A DNA stretch of 64,000 nucleotides from Metarhizobium sp964253915 (GCF_964253915.1 NZ_CAXUSG020000001.1:620001-684000), one strand, 5' to 3'; positions 53,072 through 63,298 are shown, numbered from the stretch's first letter. The notes: generated from the letters alone by a model not told the origin. Numbers and translations: made by a program.

Positions 53072-54238
53072 TCAGACGTACCAGATCCCGTCATCGATCG
53101 CGGCGGCGACGTTCTGCTGGTTTTCGGCGCTTTCCGAGAATTGCGCCAGCATCTGCGCCCGTGTCAGGCCGCCCTGCAGTTGGCCGGTCCAGTAGGAATA
53201 ACCGGCGGCATCGGGATCGCGGTCGAGAACGTTCCTGTAGATGAGGTCGGTGAAGGCATTGTTCGAAACGGTCGACGGGCTGCCGTAGGTACGCTGGAAC
53301 TCGGCGGAATTGATGAAATTCTGCGCCACCCAGGTGATGTTGCCCTGGCCCTTGTCCAGCGCATCGATCCAGTAGCTCAGGCCGCCGCTGTCCGGCACCC
53401 GGTCGAAGGCAGCCTTGTAGATGCGGTAGGCCTGGCCGGCATTGCCGTCGGTGTCGAATGCGAGCGTACCGTCGGCAAAACGCAGCCGTTCGATGTTGAT
53501 CAGCTCGTCGCTGCCGGTCCCGTTGCCGCTGACGGCGATGCGGCCGGAGGCCTCGCTGACGATATAGCCTGCGCGTGCGCCGGCATAGACTGTGGTGTCG
53601 ATGCCGCCCAGGCCGTCGAAACGTTCGCTGGCGGCGGTCGCCGTAAACGTGTCGTTGCCGTTGGTGGCCGTCGTGCCGGTGGTCTGCTTGGCGCCGTAAA
53701 GCGCCTGGATGCCATGGATGTCGCCGATGCCGAGCGTCGAGAGGTCGGTAACGGAGGGATACATGATCGTCGCTTCGTCATCGGTATGTTCAAGCCCGAT
53801 CGCATGGCCGATCTCGTGCAGGGCGACGGCGTAGAAATTGGTGTCGTTGCCGATATAGTTCTTGTTCGTCGACCAGGTCTCGGACGTATCGAAGCGGACT
53901 TCCGATACTGTGATCGAATAGAGCGGCTGGCTTCCGGAGGAAGTGCCCTGCCACCGTGCCTCGCCGACGGTTCCATAGGCGCCGTCGATGTAATCCCAGC
54001 CGATGCGAATGCCGGTCGCTGCGTTGTCGGACACTTCGACGAAATCGATCTTGGCGACGGCCTCCCAGGCGTCGAAGGCCTGGCGGATGAGGCTGCGGAA
54101 CGCTTCCTCCGTCATCTGCCTGTCGAATTCGTAACCGCCACTCCAGTTGTACTCTGCGAAGGACCAGGTCACCGTGCCGCCGGAGCGCCCGATATAACCT
54201 TCACCCCATTTCGCTTCCCCCAAGACATATTCTGTCAA
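53072..54238 (-). CDS. Matrixin-like metallopeptidase with C-terminal DUF4214
   Basis: A 388-residue zinc protease of the M10 (metzincin) type. The zinc site ALHEIGHAIGLEH is at about 140-150 with the Met-turn TIMYPSV 8-10 residues later, as in matrixins and serralysins. A short linker (GTTATNGNDTFTATAASERF) resembling a degenerate RTX/hemolysin-type segment leads to a DUF4214 region (about 285-375: ENIERLRFADGTLAF-like start, then YRNVLDRDPDAAGYSYWTGQ). There is no Sec signal peptide; a type I exporter would be needed and none is nearby. Role unknown; it flanks the cellulose locus. Confidence 0.85.
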   Translation of the reverse strand: MTEYVLGEAKWGEGYIGRSGGTVTWSFAEYNWSGGYEFDRQMTEEAFRSLIRQAFDAWEAVAKIDFVEVSDNAATGIRIGWDYIDGAYGTVGEARWQGTSSGSQPLYSITVSEVRFDTSETWSTNKNYIGNDTNFYAVALHEIGHAIGLEHTDDEATIMYPSVTDLSTLGIGDIHGIQALYGAKQTTGTTATNGNDTFTATAASERFDGLGGIDTTVYAGARAGYIVSEASGRIAVSGNGTGSDELINIERLRFADGTLAFDTDGNAGQAYRIYKAAFDRVPDSGGLSYWIDALDKGQGNITWVAQNFINSAEFQRTYGSPSTVSNNAFTDLIYRNVLDRDPDAAGYSYWTGQLQGGLTRAQMLAQFSESAENQQNVAAAIDDGIWYV

Positions 54239-54536
54239 CTGCCCGCTCCTGTGAAAGACGAATCACGTTTTGGCATCGTTGCATCGATTTGGGTCTAAAT
54301 CAGGAGGCCGGGCCAGCTATTTCTGCCTTTTGGTTAAATCCCTGCAGATATCGGGCGTTTTCGACCGGTATCTGTGCCGTTCCGGGAAGCTGCCGCGGAC
54401 GTTAAGCCTCTCGTAACCATTCCGCCCAGCAACCGTGCCCGTTTAGCAAATGATTCAGGAACAAGCTTTTAAGATCCAGCTTATGCATGAGTGGCCTACA
54501 TGATGTAGAGCCGGTGCTGAAAATTGAGGTCTGCAC

Positions 54537-56792
54537 ATGATGTGCGCAAAGTGGCCGGCGCTTGCCGCTGGCATGCTGGGACTTTTTGTCCTTTGGTTGC
54601 CCTTGAGCCTTCAGGCACAGCTGGTGCTCAGCTTTGCCGTCCTGGGCTTCATGTTCATCTTCATGACGCGGCCGGACAGCAAGCCGTTCAGGTTGATGAC
54701 CTTCGTGTTCGCCGGCATTCTGGCCTTGCGATACGCCTACTGGCGCACCACCGAGACACTGCCGGATATTTCCGAACCTCTGAACTTCATTCCCGGTTTC
54801 GTGCTTTACCTCGCTGAAATGTACTGCCTGGCGATGCTGGCCGTCAGCTTCTTCATGCTGGCCGATCCGCTGCGCCGTGTGGCGCCGGTGCCGAAGACGC
54901 GCGCCGAGCTGCCGACGGTCGATGTGTTCATTCCGAGCTACAATGAAGACCCCGAACTGCTGGCCGTGACGCTCGCCGCCGCCAAATCGATGATCTATCC
55001 GAAGGAAAAGCTGACCGTCTACCTGCTGGACGACGGCGGCACGGAGCAGAAGCGCGCCGCCAAGGACCCGCGCCAGGCGCTCGCTGCGCTGCGCCGGCAC
55101 GAGCGCCTCAAGGCGCTGTGCGCCGCCATGGACGTCCGTTACCACACCCGCGCCCGCAACGAACACGCCAAGGCCGGCAATCTGAACGAAGGGCTGAAGA
55201 TCTCCACCGGGGAACTCGTCGTCGTTTTCGACGCCGACCATGCGCCGGTGCGTGAATTTTTGAAAGAAACGGTAGGTTTCTTCAACGAGGATGAAAAGCT
55301 GTTCCTCGTGCAGACGCCGCACTTCTTCATCAATCCCGATCCGCTGGAAAAGAACCTCAAGACTTTCGCGCGCATGCCGTCGGAAAACGAGATGTTCTAT
55401 TCCATCCTGCAGCGCGGCCTCGACAAGTGGAACGCTGCCTTCTTCTGTGGTTCGGCTGCCGTGCTCCGCCGCAAGGCGCTGGAAACCACCAATGGTTTTG
55501 CAGGCCAGTCGATCACCGAGGACTGTGAAACGGCGCTGGCGCTGCATTCCAACGGCTGGCACAGCGTTTACGTCGACAAGCCGCTGATCGCCGGGCTGCA
55601 GCCGGAAACCTTCGTTTCCTTCATCGGCCAGCGCGCCCGCTGGTGCCAGGGCATGCTGCAGATCCTCATCCTCAACCGGCCGTTTCTGGCACGCGGGCTG
55701 ACGATGGCGCAGCGCATCTGCTACGCCGGCATCAACCTCTTCTGGCTGTTCCCGCTGTCGCGGCTGGTGTTCATGTTCTCGCCGCTGCTCTACATCTTCT
55801 TCTCGCTGGAAATCTACCAGGCCAACATCATGGAGTTCGCCTCCTATGCCTTGACCTACCTGGTCTCCTCCTTTGCGATGCAGAGCTATCTCTACGGCCG
55901 GGTGCGTTGGCCCTGGGTGTCGGAACTGTACGAATATGTGCAGTCGGTGCTCCTGTTCGGCTCGATCCTTTCGGTCGTGCGCAATCCGCGTAAGCCCACC
56001 TTCAATGTCACCGCCAAGGGCCAGACGTTGGAAAAGAGCGGCCTTTCCGCCATCGCACGTCCCTATTTCATCATCTTCTTCCTGCTTCTGGCCGCCGCCT
56101 TCTATTCGGGCTGGCGCTACCTCACCGAACCGGCGGCATCGGAACTGCTGCTGATCGTTGCCGGCTGGAACCTGATCAATCTCGGCCTTGCCGGTGCCGC
56201 GCTCGGCGTCGTGGCCGAACGGCGCGAGCTGCGCCGCAACCAGCGCCTGCCGGTCAAGCGCCATGCGCTGATGCATCTCGCCGGCAAGCTGTATTCCATC
56301 CTGATCCACGACGCCTCGAGCGGCGGTGTCACGGTCGAATTCATCGACGAGCAGCCGACGAGCAACTTTGATGACCATGCGAACGCCCGTGTCGAACTGC
56401 GACGCAACGGCAAGGTCATGACCTTCGATGTCGTGCGTCGCGGCACCCGGCAGCAGAACGGCCAGACGCATCATGGTTTCGCTTATGCCGAACGCACGCC
56501 TGAAACGTTCATGGCGATCGCCGAGCTGATGTATTCCGATCAGTCCGTTCTGCAGGAGCGGTTGTCCCGCCGACAGGTGCGCCTCGGCTTCTTCACCGGC
56601 ACGATGCGCTTCGCCTTCTGGACGGTTTCCGAGACGTTCCGTGCCATGCGGTATGCCATCGGCCTGATCCGCGAGCAGGCGGTACAATCGGCCGAAGACG
56701 CGCCGATCCTGCTTCTGGAAGGCCCCAAGCAGATGCCGCGGGAAACCGCCACCTTCAATCCGGCAGACAATGAGGTCCGTATTTATGCATGA
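54537..56792 (+). CDS. bcsA: Cellulose synthase catalytic subunit BcsA
   Basis: Membrane GT2 enzyme that polymerises UDP-glucose to cellulose and extrudes it. In the 751-residue protein the first Asp region DVFIPSYNED (about 128), DADHAP (about 231), TEDCETAL (about 328) and QRARWCQG (about 364) are intact. About eight membrane helices flank this core. A C-terminal PilZ domain (RRNQRLPVKRHALMHLAG, then HDASSGGVTVEF, about 565-600) has the c-di-GMP RxxxR/DxSxxG features. GAGG at 54525 serves ATG 54537. The 298 bp before it contain no gene. It overlaps bcsB by 8 bp. Confidence 0.96.
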   Translation: MMCAKWPALAAGMLGLFVLWLPLSLQAQLVLSFAVLGFMFIFMTRPDSKPFRLMTFVFAGILALRYAYWRTTETLPDISEPLNFIPGFVLYLAEMYCLAMLAVSFFMLADPLRRVAPVPKTRAELPTVDVFIPSYNEDPELLAVTLAAAKSMIYPKEKLTVYLLDDGGTEQKRAAKDPRQALAALRRHERLKALCAAMDVRYHTRARNEHAKAGNLNEGLKISTGELVVVFDADHAPVREFLKETVGFFNEDEKLFLVQTPHFFINPDPLEKNLKTFARMPSENEMFYSILQRGLDKWNAAFFCGSAAVLRRKALETTNGFAGQSITEDCETALALHSNGWHSVYVDKPLIAGLQPETFVSFIGQRARWCQGMLQILILNRPFLARGLTMAQRICYAGINLFWLFPLSRLVFMFSPLLYIFFSLEIYQANIMEFASYALTYLVSSFAMQSYLYGRVRWPWVSELYEYVQSVLLFGSILSVVRNPRKPTFNVTAKGQTLEKSGLSAIARPYFIIFFLLLAAAFYSGWRYLTEPAASELLLIVAGWNLINLGLAGAALGVVAERRELRRNQRLPVKRHALMHLAGKLYSILIHDASSGGVTVEFIDEQPTSNFDDHANARVELRRNGKVMTFDVVRRGTRQQNGQTHHGFAYAERTPETFMAIAELMYSDQSVLQERLSRRQVRLGFFTGTMRFAFWTVSETFRAMRYAIGLIREQAVQSAEDAPILLLEGPKQMPRETATFNPADNEVRIYA

Positions 56793-59172
56793 CGAGACGA
56801 TGGTCCGCCGGCTTGCGCTTGCGCTGGTGTTTGCCGCCACCGGTCTGATGGCATCGACCGCCCTGGCTGGCGAGTTCCGCCTGCTGCCGGCGGCACGGCA
56901 GGAAACGCCCGTGGTGGAAAAAACCGAAAAGGCCGATGCTTCCCTGCTGCCGACGGCCGTGGCTCCGGCGCAGCTTGTCGCCGCCGCATCGTCGTCGCTG
57001 ATCCCTTTCGCGCAGGCCGCCGACCGGTTGCAGCTGACGGGTGAGGACGACACGGCGGTCTTGAGCTTCCATCTCGCCGCCACCCAGCTTGCCGCCGGCG
57101 GCAAGCTGCAGATCGGCTATCAGAATGCCGTGTCGGTGTTGCCGGATACCGGCGTGCTCGACGTTACGGTCAATGGCAAGGCCGCCGGCGCAATCGCGAT
57201 CCGTTCTCCGAATGGCGTGAAGACCGAAACCCTGGCCCTGCCGGCCGATGCCCTGCAGGCAGGGCGCAACGAAGTGCGCCTGCGCGCCCGCCAGCACCAC
57301 CGCGTCGATTGTTCGCTGAATGCCACCTATGAGCTCTGGACGAAGATCGATCCGGCCGCCAGCGGCTTCCTGCCGGTAAAGCCCGTTGGCTTTACGGCTC
57401 TTGAAGATCTGCTGTCGGTCGGCAAGACCGCCGGTGGCAAGACGGAAATCCGCCTGGTCGCCGATGGTGCCGCCTCCGTCGCGCTCGCCAATGAAGGTAT
57501 TGCCGCGGTGCAGGCGCTTGCGCTGTTTCTCGACCGCGAGGATCTCGTCGTGACGGTGGGCAAGGATACGGCAAGCGGTCCGGGCATAGATTTGTTCGTT
57601 GGCTCCGGTGCCGAGGCGGGACAGACGGCGGAGGGCAAGCGCCTGCTGTCGGGCAGCGCGTCCGGTCTTTCCGTGCAGCCAGGCCGGGTGCCGGGCAGGG
57701 CGGTCGTCCTGCTCAGCGGCGCAACGGCCGGCGAGCGCACGGCAAGCCTGCTGGCCGCGGTCCGTGGACCGATGCGCGCCGGCCTTGATGGCAGCCTGTT
57801 TGCCGGGACCTGGGGGCGCATCGCTGCCGAACCGTCGAAAAGCTACACGCTGCGCGATGCCGGATATGTGACGGCGCCGTTTGTCGGTCGCCTGTCGCGC
57901 ACTCGCTTTGAATTGCAGATGCCGGCGGATTTTTACCCGGCCGAATATGCCACCATCGATTTCCACCTGCGCGGCGCCACGGCCCCTGGGCTTGCCCTCG
58001 GCGCCCAACTTCTGGTGCGTGTCAACGACAAGGTGGTCACCAGCCTGCCGTTCCGCAACGCCGACGGCGAGCAGTTCAATGGCAAGCGCATCGAACTGCC
58101 GCTGCGCGCCTTCCGGCCGGGCGTCAACCGTGTCGAGGTGATGGCGGAAGTGCCCGTTGCCGCCGATGCGGCCTGCGCGCCGCAGGTCGCAGCCGAGGCG
58201 ACGCCGCGTTTCATCCTGCTGGAAACCTCCTCGCTCGACATTCCGGCCTTGGCGCGTATCGGCCATTTTCCCGATCTTGGCGCGCTTGCCGGCGCGGCCT
58301 ATCCTTTCGGCGACGGCAAGCCGTTCGATGTGTTCATCGACAGCGCCGATCCGCGCGTTCTCGGTGCCGCCCTGACCACCGTCGCCAGGCTCGGCGTTGC
58401 CGCCGCCCGTCCGCTGTCCGCCAAGATCCTGCTGTCGCAGCCGGTAGAGGCGGAGGGCCGCAATGCGCTGGTGATTTCCGCCGGCGGACCGGCGGTCGCG
58501 GCCATCCCCGACAAGGCCGATACGGCCAGCGATGCCGCCGACCTGATGGCCGGCTTTGCCGTCAAGACGCCGGAAGACACCGATCCGGTGACGACAGCCG
58601 CACTCGATGCCACGGCCCCGGATGCCAAGGGCGATGACACCCAGGCCTTGCTGGATGCCTTCCGCAATTCGACCGTGGCGCCGGAAACGGGCGGCTCCTT
58701 CGCCACCCAGGCCGAAACGTGGACGACCAGCATGTTCAGCCGCTTCCGCCGCTGGCTTCGCTACGAGGACCCGGCCGGTGCCGAGGCGTCCAACGAAACC
58801 GGCGCTCTCGTGACCCTCTCGCAGGTCGTCTCGCCATCGGGCCTCGGCAACTGGACGGTGATCCGCTCCGATTCACTCGATCACCTGGCACTCGGCATGC
58901 AGACGCTTGCGGCGACGTCGGCCTGGCAGCGGCTTGAAGGTGGTTCCGCCTGGGTGCGTGGTGAAGACGGCGTCCTTGTCAGCCGCGCCGCGACAACGCG
59001 GATCATCACGGAAATCACCGATCTCAGCTTCGGCAATTTCCGTCGCCTGGCCGCTTCGTGGTTCTCCGACAATTTCCAGATCTACATCGCGCTTGTCATC
59101 GTGCTGATGAGCGGTTTCGGGGCATGGCTCGGGTTCGCCGTGTCGAAGAAGGGTGTGAGGACAGACCAATGA
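56785..59172 (+). CDS. bcsB: Cellulose synthase regulatory subunit BcsB
   Basis: Periplasmic partner of BcsA, anchored by a single C-terminal helix (IYIALVIVLMSGFGAWLGFA). The 795-residue product has an N-terminal signal (LALALVFAATGLMASTALA) and two BcsB-like carbohydrate-binding/flavodoxin-like repeats (LSFHLAATQLAAGGKLQIGY; RTRFELQMPADFYPAEYATI). ATG 56785, inside the end of bcsA, is supported by GAGG 10 bases upstream. It ends in a four-base overlap with the next gene. The BcsB name is secure from position and topology. Confidence 0.92.
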   Translation: MHDETMVRRLALALVFAATGLMASTALAGEFRLLPAARQETPVVEKTEKADASLLPTAVAPAQLVAAASSSLIPFAQAADRLQLTGEDDTAVLSFHLAATQLAAGGKLQIGYQNAVSVLPDTGVLDVTVNGKAAGAIAIRSPNGVKTETLALPADALQAGRNEVRLRARQHHRVDCSLNATYELWTKIDPAASGFLPVKPVGFTALEDLLSVGKTAGGKTEIRLVADGAASVALANEGIAAVQALALFLDREDLVVTVGKDTASGPGIDLFVGSGAEAGQTAEGKRLLSGSASGLSVQPGRVPGRAVVLLSGATAGERTASLLAAVRGPMRAGLDGSLFAGTWGRIAAEPSKSYTLRDAGYVTAPFVGRLSRTRFELQMPADFYPAEYATIDFHLRGATAPGLALGAQLLVRVNDKVVTSLPFRNADGEQFNGKRIELPLRAFRPGVNRVEVMAEVPVAADAACAPQVAAEATPRFILLETSSLDIPALARIGHFPDLGALAGAAYPFGDGKPFDVFIDSADPRVLGAALTTVARLGVAAARPLSAKILLSQPVEAEGRNALVISAGGPAVAAIPDKADTASDAADLMAGFAVKTPEDTDPVTTAALDATAPDAKGDDTQALLDAFRNSTVAPETGGSFATQAETWTTSMFSRFRRWLRYEDPAGAEASNETGALVTLSQVVSPSGLGNWTVIRSDSLDHLALGMQTLAATSAWQRLEGGSAWVRGEDGVLVSRAATTRIITEITDLSFGNFRRLAASWFSDNFQIYIALVIVLMSGFGAWLGFAVSKKGVRTDQ

Positions 59173-61202
59173 AACTTCTTTCCCTGAAGACGGCCGTTCT
59201 CCTGGCGGCCACGGCGCTGGTGCCGATGGGTGCCCACGCCAATGACCCGCTCGCCTCGTCCGGGCAACCGTCGTTGCTGGCGGTGGAAAAACCGGTAGAC
59301 GCAGCTGCCGCTGCCCCGGTAGCCGGTCCCGACGAAGTGGATCTCGCCGCACTTTATTATTATGCCGACCAGAAGCAGGAGGAGCGTGTCCAGGCGGAAA
59401 TCGCCCGGTTGCAGCTCAAATATCCGGGTTTTCAGGTGCCGAAGAACCTCTATCTGCCCCTGGCACAACGGTCGGTCAACGAGCAATCCTTGTGGGATCT
59501 CTACGACAAGAACGACTTTGCCGGTATAGACGCTGAAATCGGCAGGCTGCAGGCAGCCCATGCCGGCTGGGTGCCGTCGGAGGATTTTTCGTCGAAACTC
59601 GAGCGCCGCAAGCAGCGCGTGGCGATGACCGCTGCGACGACCGCCAAGGACTGGACCGGCGTGATCGCTGCCGGCGAAGGGCTGGATGCGGCAACCGAGC
59701 CGGAAATCGACCTTCTCTGGATGCTGATCGACGCCTACCACGCCACCGGCATGAAGGAGCCGCTCGCCGAGGTCTGCAAAGGGATCCTGTTCCGCCAGGG
59801 CGACCAGCGTTTTTCCGACGACCTGCTGGCAACCACGCTGCAGAAAGCAGCCGCTGATTTTTCCGGCGAGGAAATTCGCGCCGTGATCAACAATCTCTGG
59901 CCGCAGCCAGGAGCCGTTGCGGCTCTCAAGCCGATCGAAGATGATCTGCTGCGCCGTGACGTGGCAAGATTTACTGCCGATGAGACGAAAACGCAGCCGC
60001 TGTCCGATGCGGATATCAGCCGTTTCAACGCGCTGGCAGCAACCGCGCAAGGCGGCGCCGATTTTGCCGTTCTTGGCTGGTACAACCTGAAGCTCGGCCA
60101 GCTGCCGGCTGCCGAAACGGCTTTTTCGGCTGCGATGGAGCGCGAAGCGACCCTCGATTCCGCCAAGGGCCTCTATCTGAGCCTTTCGCGCCAGAAACGC
60201 GATGCGGATGCCTACCGGTTTGCCGTCGATCATCTCGGCGTGCTCGCCGACGATTCCACCTTCCTGATGAACGCGCTGTCGCCGCGCTTCTCCAAGCCGG
60301 AACTCGGCGCGCTCGATGCCGGCACGGTTACGGCCTATTCTGCAGCGATCAGCGAGACGCAGGCCGCCGACCACGCCGAGATCCTCGGCTGGTACGCCTA
60401 TAATTCCCGTCAGTTCGAAGCGGCGGAAGCATGGTTTGCCAAGGCATGGAGCTGGCAGGAAAAGCCGGAGCGGCTGAAAGGCCTGGCGCTGAGTTACCTG
60501 CGCGAAGGCAAGAAGAAGCAGTTCGCCGCGTTGCGTGACGAGCAGGGCGACCGGTTCCCGGAGCTTTTCAAGGAGATCGGCAAGGCCGCCCCGCCGCGCG
60601 GCGACAAGGGCGTGACGGTGGCGAAACCGTCAGCTTCCACCGGCGACACGGGTTATCTCGCCAGCCTGAAGGCAAAACGATATGACGACTGCCTGCGCGA
60701 TCTCCAGCGTCTCGAGGATCGCGGCGGCCTGTCGGCCGATGCGCAGCTTATCCGCGGCTGGTGCCTGATGGGTCTTTCCCGCCCGTCCGAAGCGAAATCC
60801 GCCTTCAACGCCGCCCTGCAGGGTGGCAAGGCGTCCGTTCGGCAGGATGCCGCCTACGGCTCTGCGCTGGCCTCGCTGCGCTCCGGCCTGACGGGTGAAG
60901 CCGAAGCGGTGATCAGTGCCTATCCGCTCAGTGCGGCCCGTGACCGCGAGCTTCGCGGCGAAATCTACTGGCAGCGCGCCCGCGCGGCTTTCGACAACAA
61001 GGAGTTCGAGCAGGCGCTGGAAGCGTTGAACGCCCGGCTGCAGATCATGCCGGAATCCTCCGACATGAGTGTGCTGCGCGCCTGGGCGCACCAACGCCTT
61101 GGCCACAAGGCGGAAGCCCATGCGATCTTCCAGCGGCTCAGCATGCATCTGAGCGATCCCAACATCATGAATGGTCTGAACGCGACGGGAGCGACCCGAT
61201 GA
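59169..61202 (+). CDS. Periplasmic TPR-rich protein of the cellulose operon (BcsK-like)
   Basis: A 677-residue protein with a signal peptide (about 23 residues, LKTAVLLAATALVPMGAHA) and a repetitive helical body of TPR type: FAVLGWYNLKLGQLPAAETA, ILGWYAYNSRQFEAAEAWFA and DAQLIRGWCLMGLSRPSEAK. It lacks the C-terminal outer-membrane beta-barrel of BcsC. It occupies the place of a BcsC/BcsK-like scaffold that would link synthase to cell wall. Its start overlaps bcsB by four bases and its stop overlaps bcsN by four bases. The BcsK assignment is by analogy with agrobacterial cellulose operons. Confidence 0.8.
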   Translation: MKLLSLKTAVLLAATALVPMGAHANDPLASSGQPSLLAVEKPVDAAAAAPVAGPDEVDLAALYYYADQKQEERVQAEIARLQLKYPGFQVPKNLYLPLAQRSVNEQSLWDLYDKNDFAGIDAEIGRLQAAHAGWVPSEDFSSKLERRKQRVAMTAATTAKDWTGVIAAGEGLDAATEPEIDLLWMLIDAYHATGMKEPLAEVCKGILFRQGDQRFSDDLLATTLQKAAADFSGEEIRAVINNLWPQPGAVAALKPIEDDLLRRDVARFTADETKTQPLSDADISRFNALAATAQGGADFAVLGWYNLKLGQLPAAETAFSAAMEREATLDSAKGLYLSLSRQKRDADAYRFAVDHLGVLADDSTFLMNALSPRFSKPELGALDAGTVTAYSAAISETQAADHAEILGWYAYNSRQFEAAEAWFAKAWSWQEKPERLKGLALSYLREGKKKQFAALRDEQGDRFPELFKEIGKAAPPRGDKGVTVAKPSASTGDTGYLASLKAKRYDDCLRDLQRLEDRGGLSADAQLIRGWCLMGLSRPSEAKSAFNAALQGGKASVRQDAAYGSALASLRSGLTGEAEAVISAYPLSAARDRELRGEIYWQRARAAFDNKEFEQALEALNARLQIMPESSDMSVLRAWAHQRLGHKAEAHAIFQRLSMHLSDPNIMNGLNATGATR

Positions 61203-62071
61203 ACTTTGTACGCTTGGCCATCGCGGCTGGCCTGACAGCCCTCCTGGCCGGCTGCACCTCGGTGCAGGATCCGTTCCTCACGGGAGCGACCGCGACATCC
61301 GTTGCCGGGCCATCCGTTTCGAATGCGGTCTCGGCGGAATTCGCGACCGCGTCATTGCCGCTGGAAGCCGGGCGTGTCGTCGGTGTGCAGCAGGACGTCC
61401 GCTCGGACGGGCTGTCGCAGGCGATCCTCTACGAAAATGCCACATCCCTGCCTGGCGAAAACCGCGTCAGCGTCGATTTCGGCGCACCGGGCAGCAGCAG
61501 CCGTTACCTCAGGGCACCGACCAGCGCGACGGTGCGCGCCGAGCTACGCTCTGTCCTGCCGGGCATCCGCATGCAGATCAGCAACGTGCCGGGCAACAAT
61601 GCCCAGGGCGTCTTCGGCTATGCCACGGGATCGACCGGCCGCGGCGCCTGCCTCTACGCATGGCAGCTTGCCAAGGGCGGTTTGGGCGAGGGTTACGCTG
61701 CCCAGGTCCGGCTGCGTTACTGCCATCCGACGCTGCCGGCGGAAAGCCTGGTGGGGCTGATGCAACAGCTGCGTCTGCGCCCGGTATCGAAAGAGACGCT
61801 GGCAACATTCCGATTTGCCAATAGCGCTGTTCGCCCTGCGGCCGCGCTGGAAGAAACCCGCGTCAGCACGTTGAGCACCGATGTCGAGGAGCAGCCCGTC
61901 CGGCGCAGATCACGGCAAACGACCGACACAGAAACGGCATCGGCAACCGATGGCGTCGCCGTGCCGCTGCCGGATTCCACCGCGCGGGCATCGTCGGCCG
62001 ACACGGCGACCGCCGACAGCCGCAAAGTGACGCCGACCGATGTTTCGGTGGCGGTTCCTCTGCCGCAATAA
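61199..62071 (+). CDS. bcsN: Cellulose biosynthesis lipoprotein BcsN
   Basis: A 290-residue lipoprotein. The lipobox LTALLAGC puts the modified cysteine at residue 19. A conserved-looking middle (ENRVSVDFGAPGSSSRYLRA and RGACLYAWQLAKGGLGEGYA) is followed by a long Thr/Ala-rich disordered tail. It fits BcsN, a subunit I know from rhizobial-type cellulose operons; role unproven but needed for production there. Its start overlaps the TPR gene (ATGA) and it is last in the bcs operon before a 138-bp gap. Confidence 0.85.
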   Translation: MNFVRLAIAAGLTALLAGCTSVQDPFLTGATATSVAGPSVSNAVSAEFATASLPLEAGRVVGVQQDVRSDGLSQAILYENATSLPGENRVSVDFGAPGSSSRYLRAPTSATVRAELRSVLPGIRMQISNVPGNNAQGVFGYATGSTGRGACLYAWQLAKGGLGEGYAAQVRLRYCHPTLPAESLVGLMQQLRLRPVSKETLATFRFANSAVRPAAALEETRVSTLSTDVEEQPVRRRSRQTTDTETASATDGVAVPLPDSTARASSADTATADSRKVTPTDVSVAVPLPQ

Positions 62072-62209
62072 TTCTCCCGGCTTGCAAAGCATCTTACGCT
62101 TCGCCACTATTCGTGGTGCGGGAGACTCATATTTTTGCCGTATGAGGAAATAAACAGGCGCCCACATCCGTCTGCAAGCCAGGATCGAAATCATTGGAAA
62201 GGTTGAGTT

Positions 62210-63298
62210 ATGGCAGTGGCAGATGCGGGACGCCCTGAGACAGCTACGCAATTCGAACGTGCGTCGTTCACCGGCAGTGCTTCGGAATACTTCGGTATCT
62301 GGATCGTCAACGTCCTGCTGACCATCATCACCTTCGGTATCTATTCCGCCTGGGCAAAGGTGCGGCGCAACCGGTATTTCTACGGCAACACCGTCCTCCT
62401 CGGACGCGCCTTCGAATATCACGCCACCGGCAAGCAGATTTTTATCGGCCGGGTGATCGTTTTCCTCTTCTTCATCGGCATCCAGATCATTGCCGCCATC
62501 CATCCGCTGTTCGTCATCCTCACAACTGTACTCATCTTCATTGCGCTGCCTTGGTTGGTGGCGCGGGGCCTGCGGTTCAATGCGCGGGTGACGAGCTATC
62601 GCAATGTGCGTTTCGATTTCGTCGGTTCGGTCAAGGGCGCCTTTGTCGCCGTCGTGCTCGGCAGCTTCGTGTCGTTCCTATCGCTCGGCATCCTGGCGCC
62701 GTTCGCCAGCCGCTGGCTCTATCGTTACGTCTTCGGCAACATGCGTTATGGTGACCGGCCGTTCGTCACCGAGCCGCGCGTCGGCGCGCTCTACGGCGTC
62801 TGGTTTGTTCCCGCCCTGATGGTGGTGATCGGCGCGGTCCTTTGCGCCATCGTCGGCCTGGCGATGTCCGGCGCCATCATGGCGATCGTCAACAATGCCG
62901 ACATGACCGAGGAGGAGATGATCCTCACCATCGTTCTCGGGGTCTATCTGGCGTTTTTCGTCGTCTTTATCGTCTACGGCCTGGCGGCACTGGTCTACCG
63001 CGCCGGTGTGCGCAACGTCGTGTTTTCCTCGACAAAGCTCGACGACAAGCATGAGCTCATGAGCGACATGTCGCGCGCCCGTTATGCCTGGATCGCCATC
63101 AGCAACGTGATCGTCACCATCCTGACGCTCGGCCTGATGCGGCCCTGGGCCGCCGTCCGCCTGGCGCGCTACATGACGGCACATACGGGTATCACCATCC
63201 ATGGTGATGTCGGCGAGATACTGTCCTCGATCGAATCCACCGGCGCGGCGATGTCTGCCGAATACATGGACATGGAAGGGATCGATTTTGGTTTCTGA
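62210..63298 (+). CDS. YjgN-family (DUF898) membrane protein
   Basis: A 362-residue polytopic membrane protein. DUF898 markers are ERASFTGSASEYFGIWIVNV, TFGIYSAWAKVRRNRYFYGN, FEYHATGKQIFIGR, and a second half that repeats the pattern (RYAWIAISNVIVTILTLGLM, RPWAAVRLARYM). About six to eight helices are predicted. It starts 138 bp after bcsN and overlaps the M48 gene start. Homologues are often paired with M48 peptidases; the function is not known. Confidence 0.88.
   Translation: MAVADAGRPETATQFERASFTGSASEYFGIWIVNVLLTIITFGIYSAWAKVRRNRYFYGNTVLLGRAFEYHATGKQIFIGRVIVFLFFIGIQIIAAIHPLFVILTTVLIFIALPWLVARGLRFNARVTSYRNVRFDFVGSVKGAFVAVVLGSFVSFLSLGILAPFASRWLYRYVFGNMRYGDRPFVTEPRVGALYGVWFVPALMVVIGAVLCAIVGLAMSGAIMAIVNNADMTEEEMILTIVLGVYLAFFVVFIVYGLAALVYRAGVRNVVFSSTKLDDKHELMSDMSRARYAWIAISNVIVTILTLGLMRPWAAVRLARYMTAHTGITIHGDVGEILSSIESTGAAMSAEYMDMEGIDFGF

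Noticed and set aside
54402..57104. Long minus-strand open frame opposite bcsA
   Set aside because: Antisense shadow of bcsA/bcsB.
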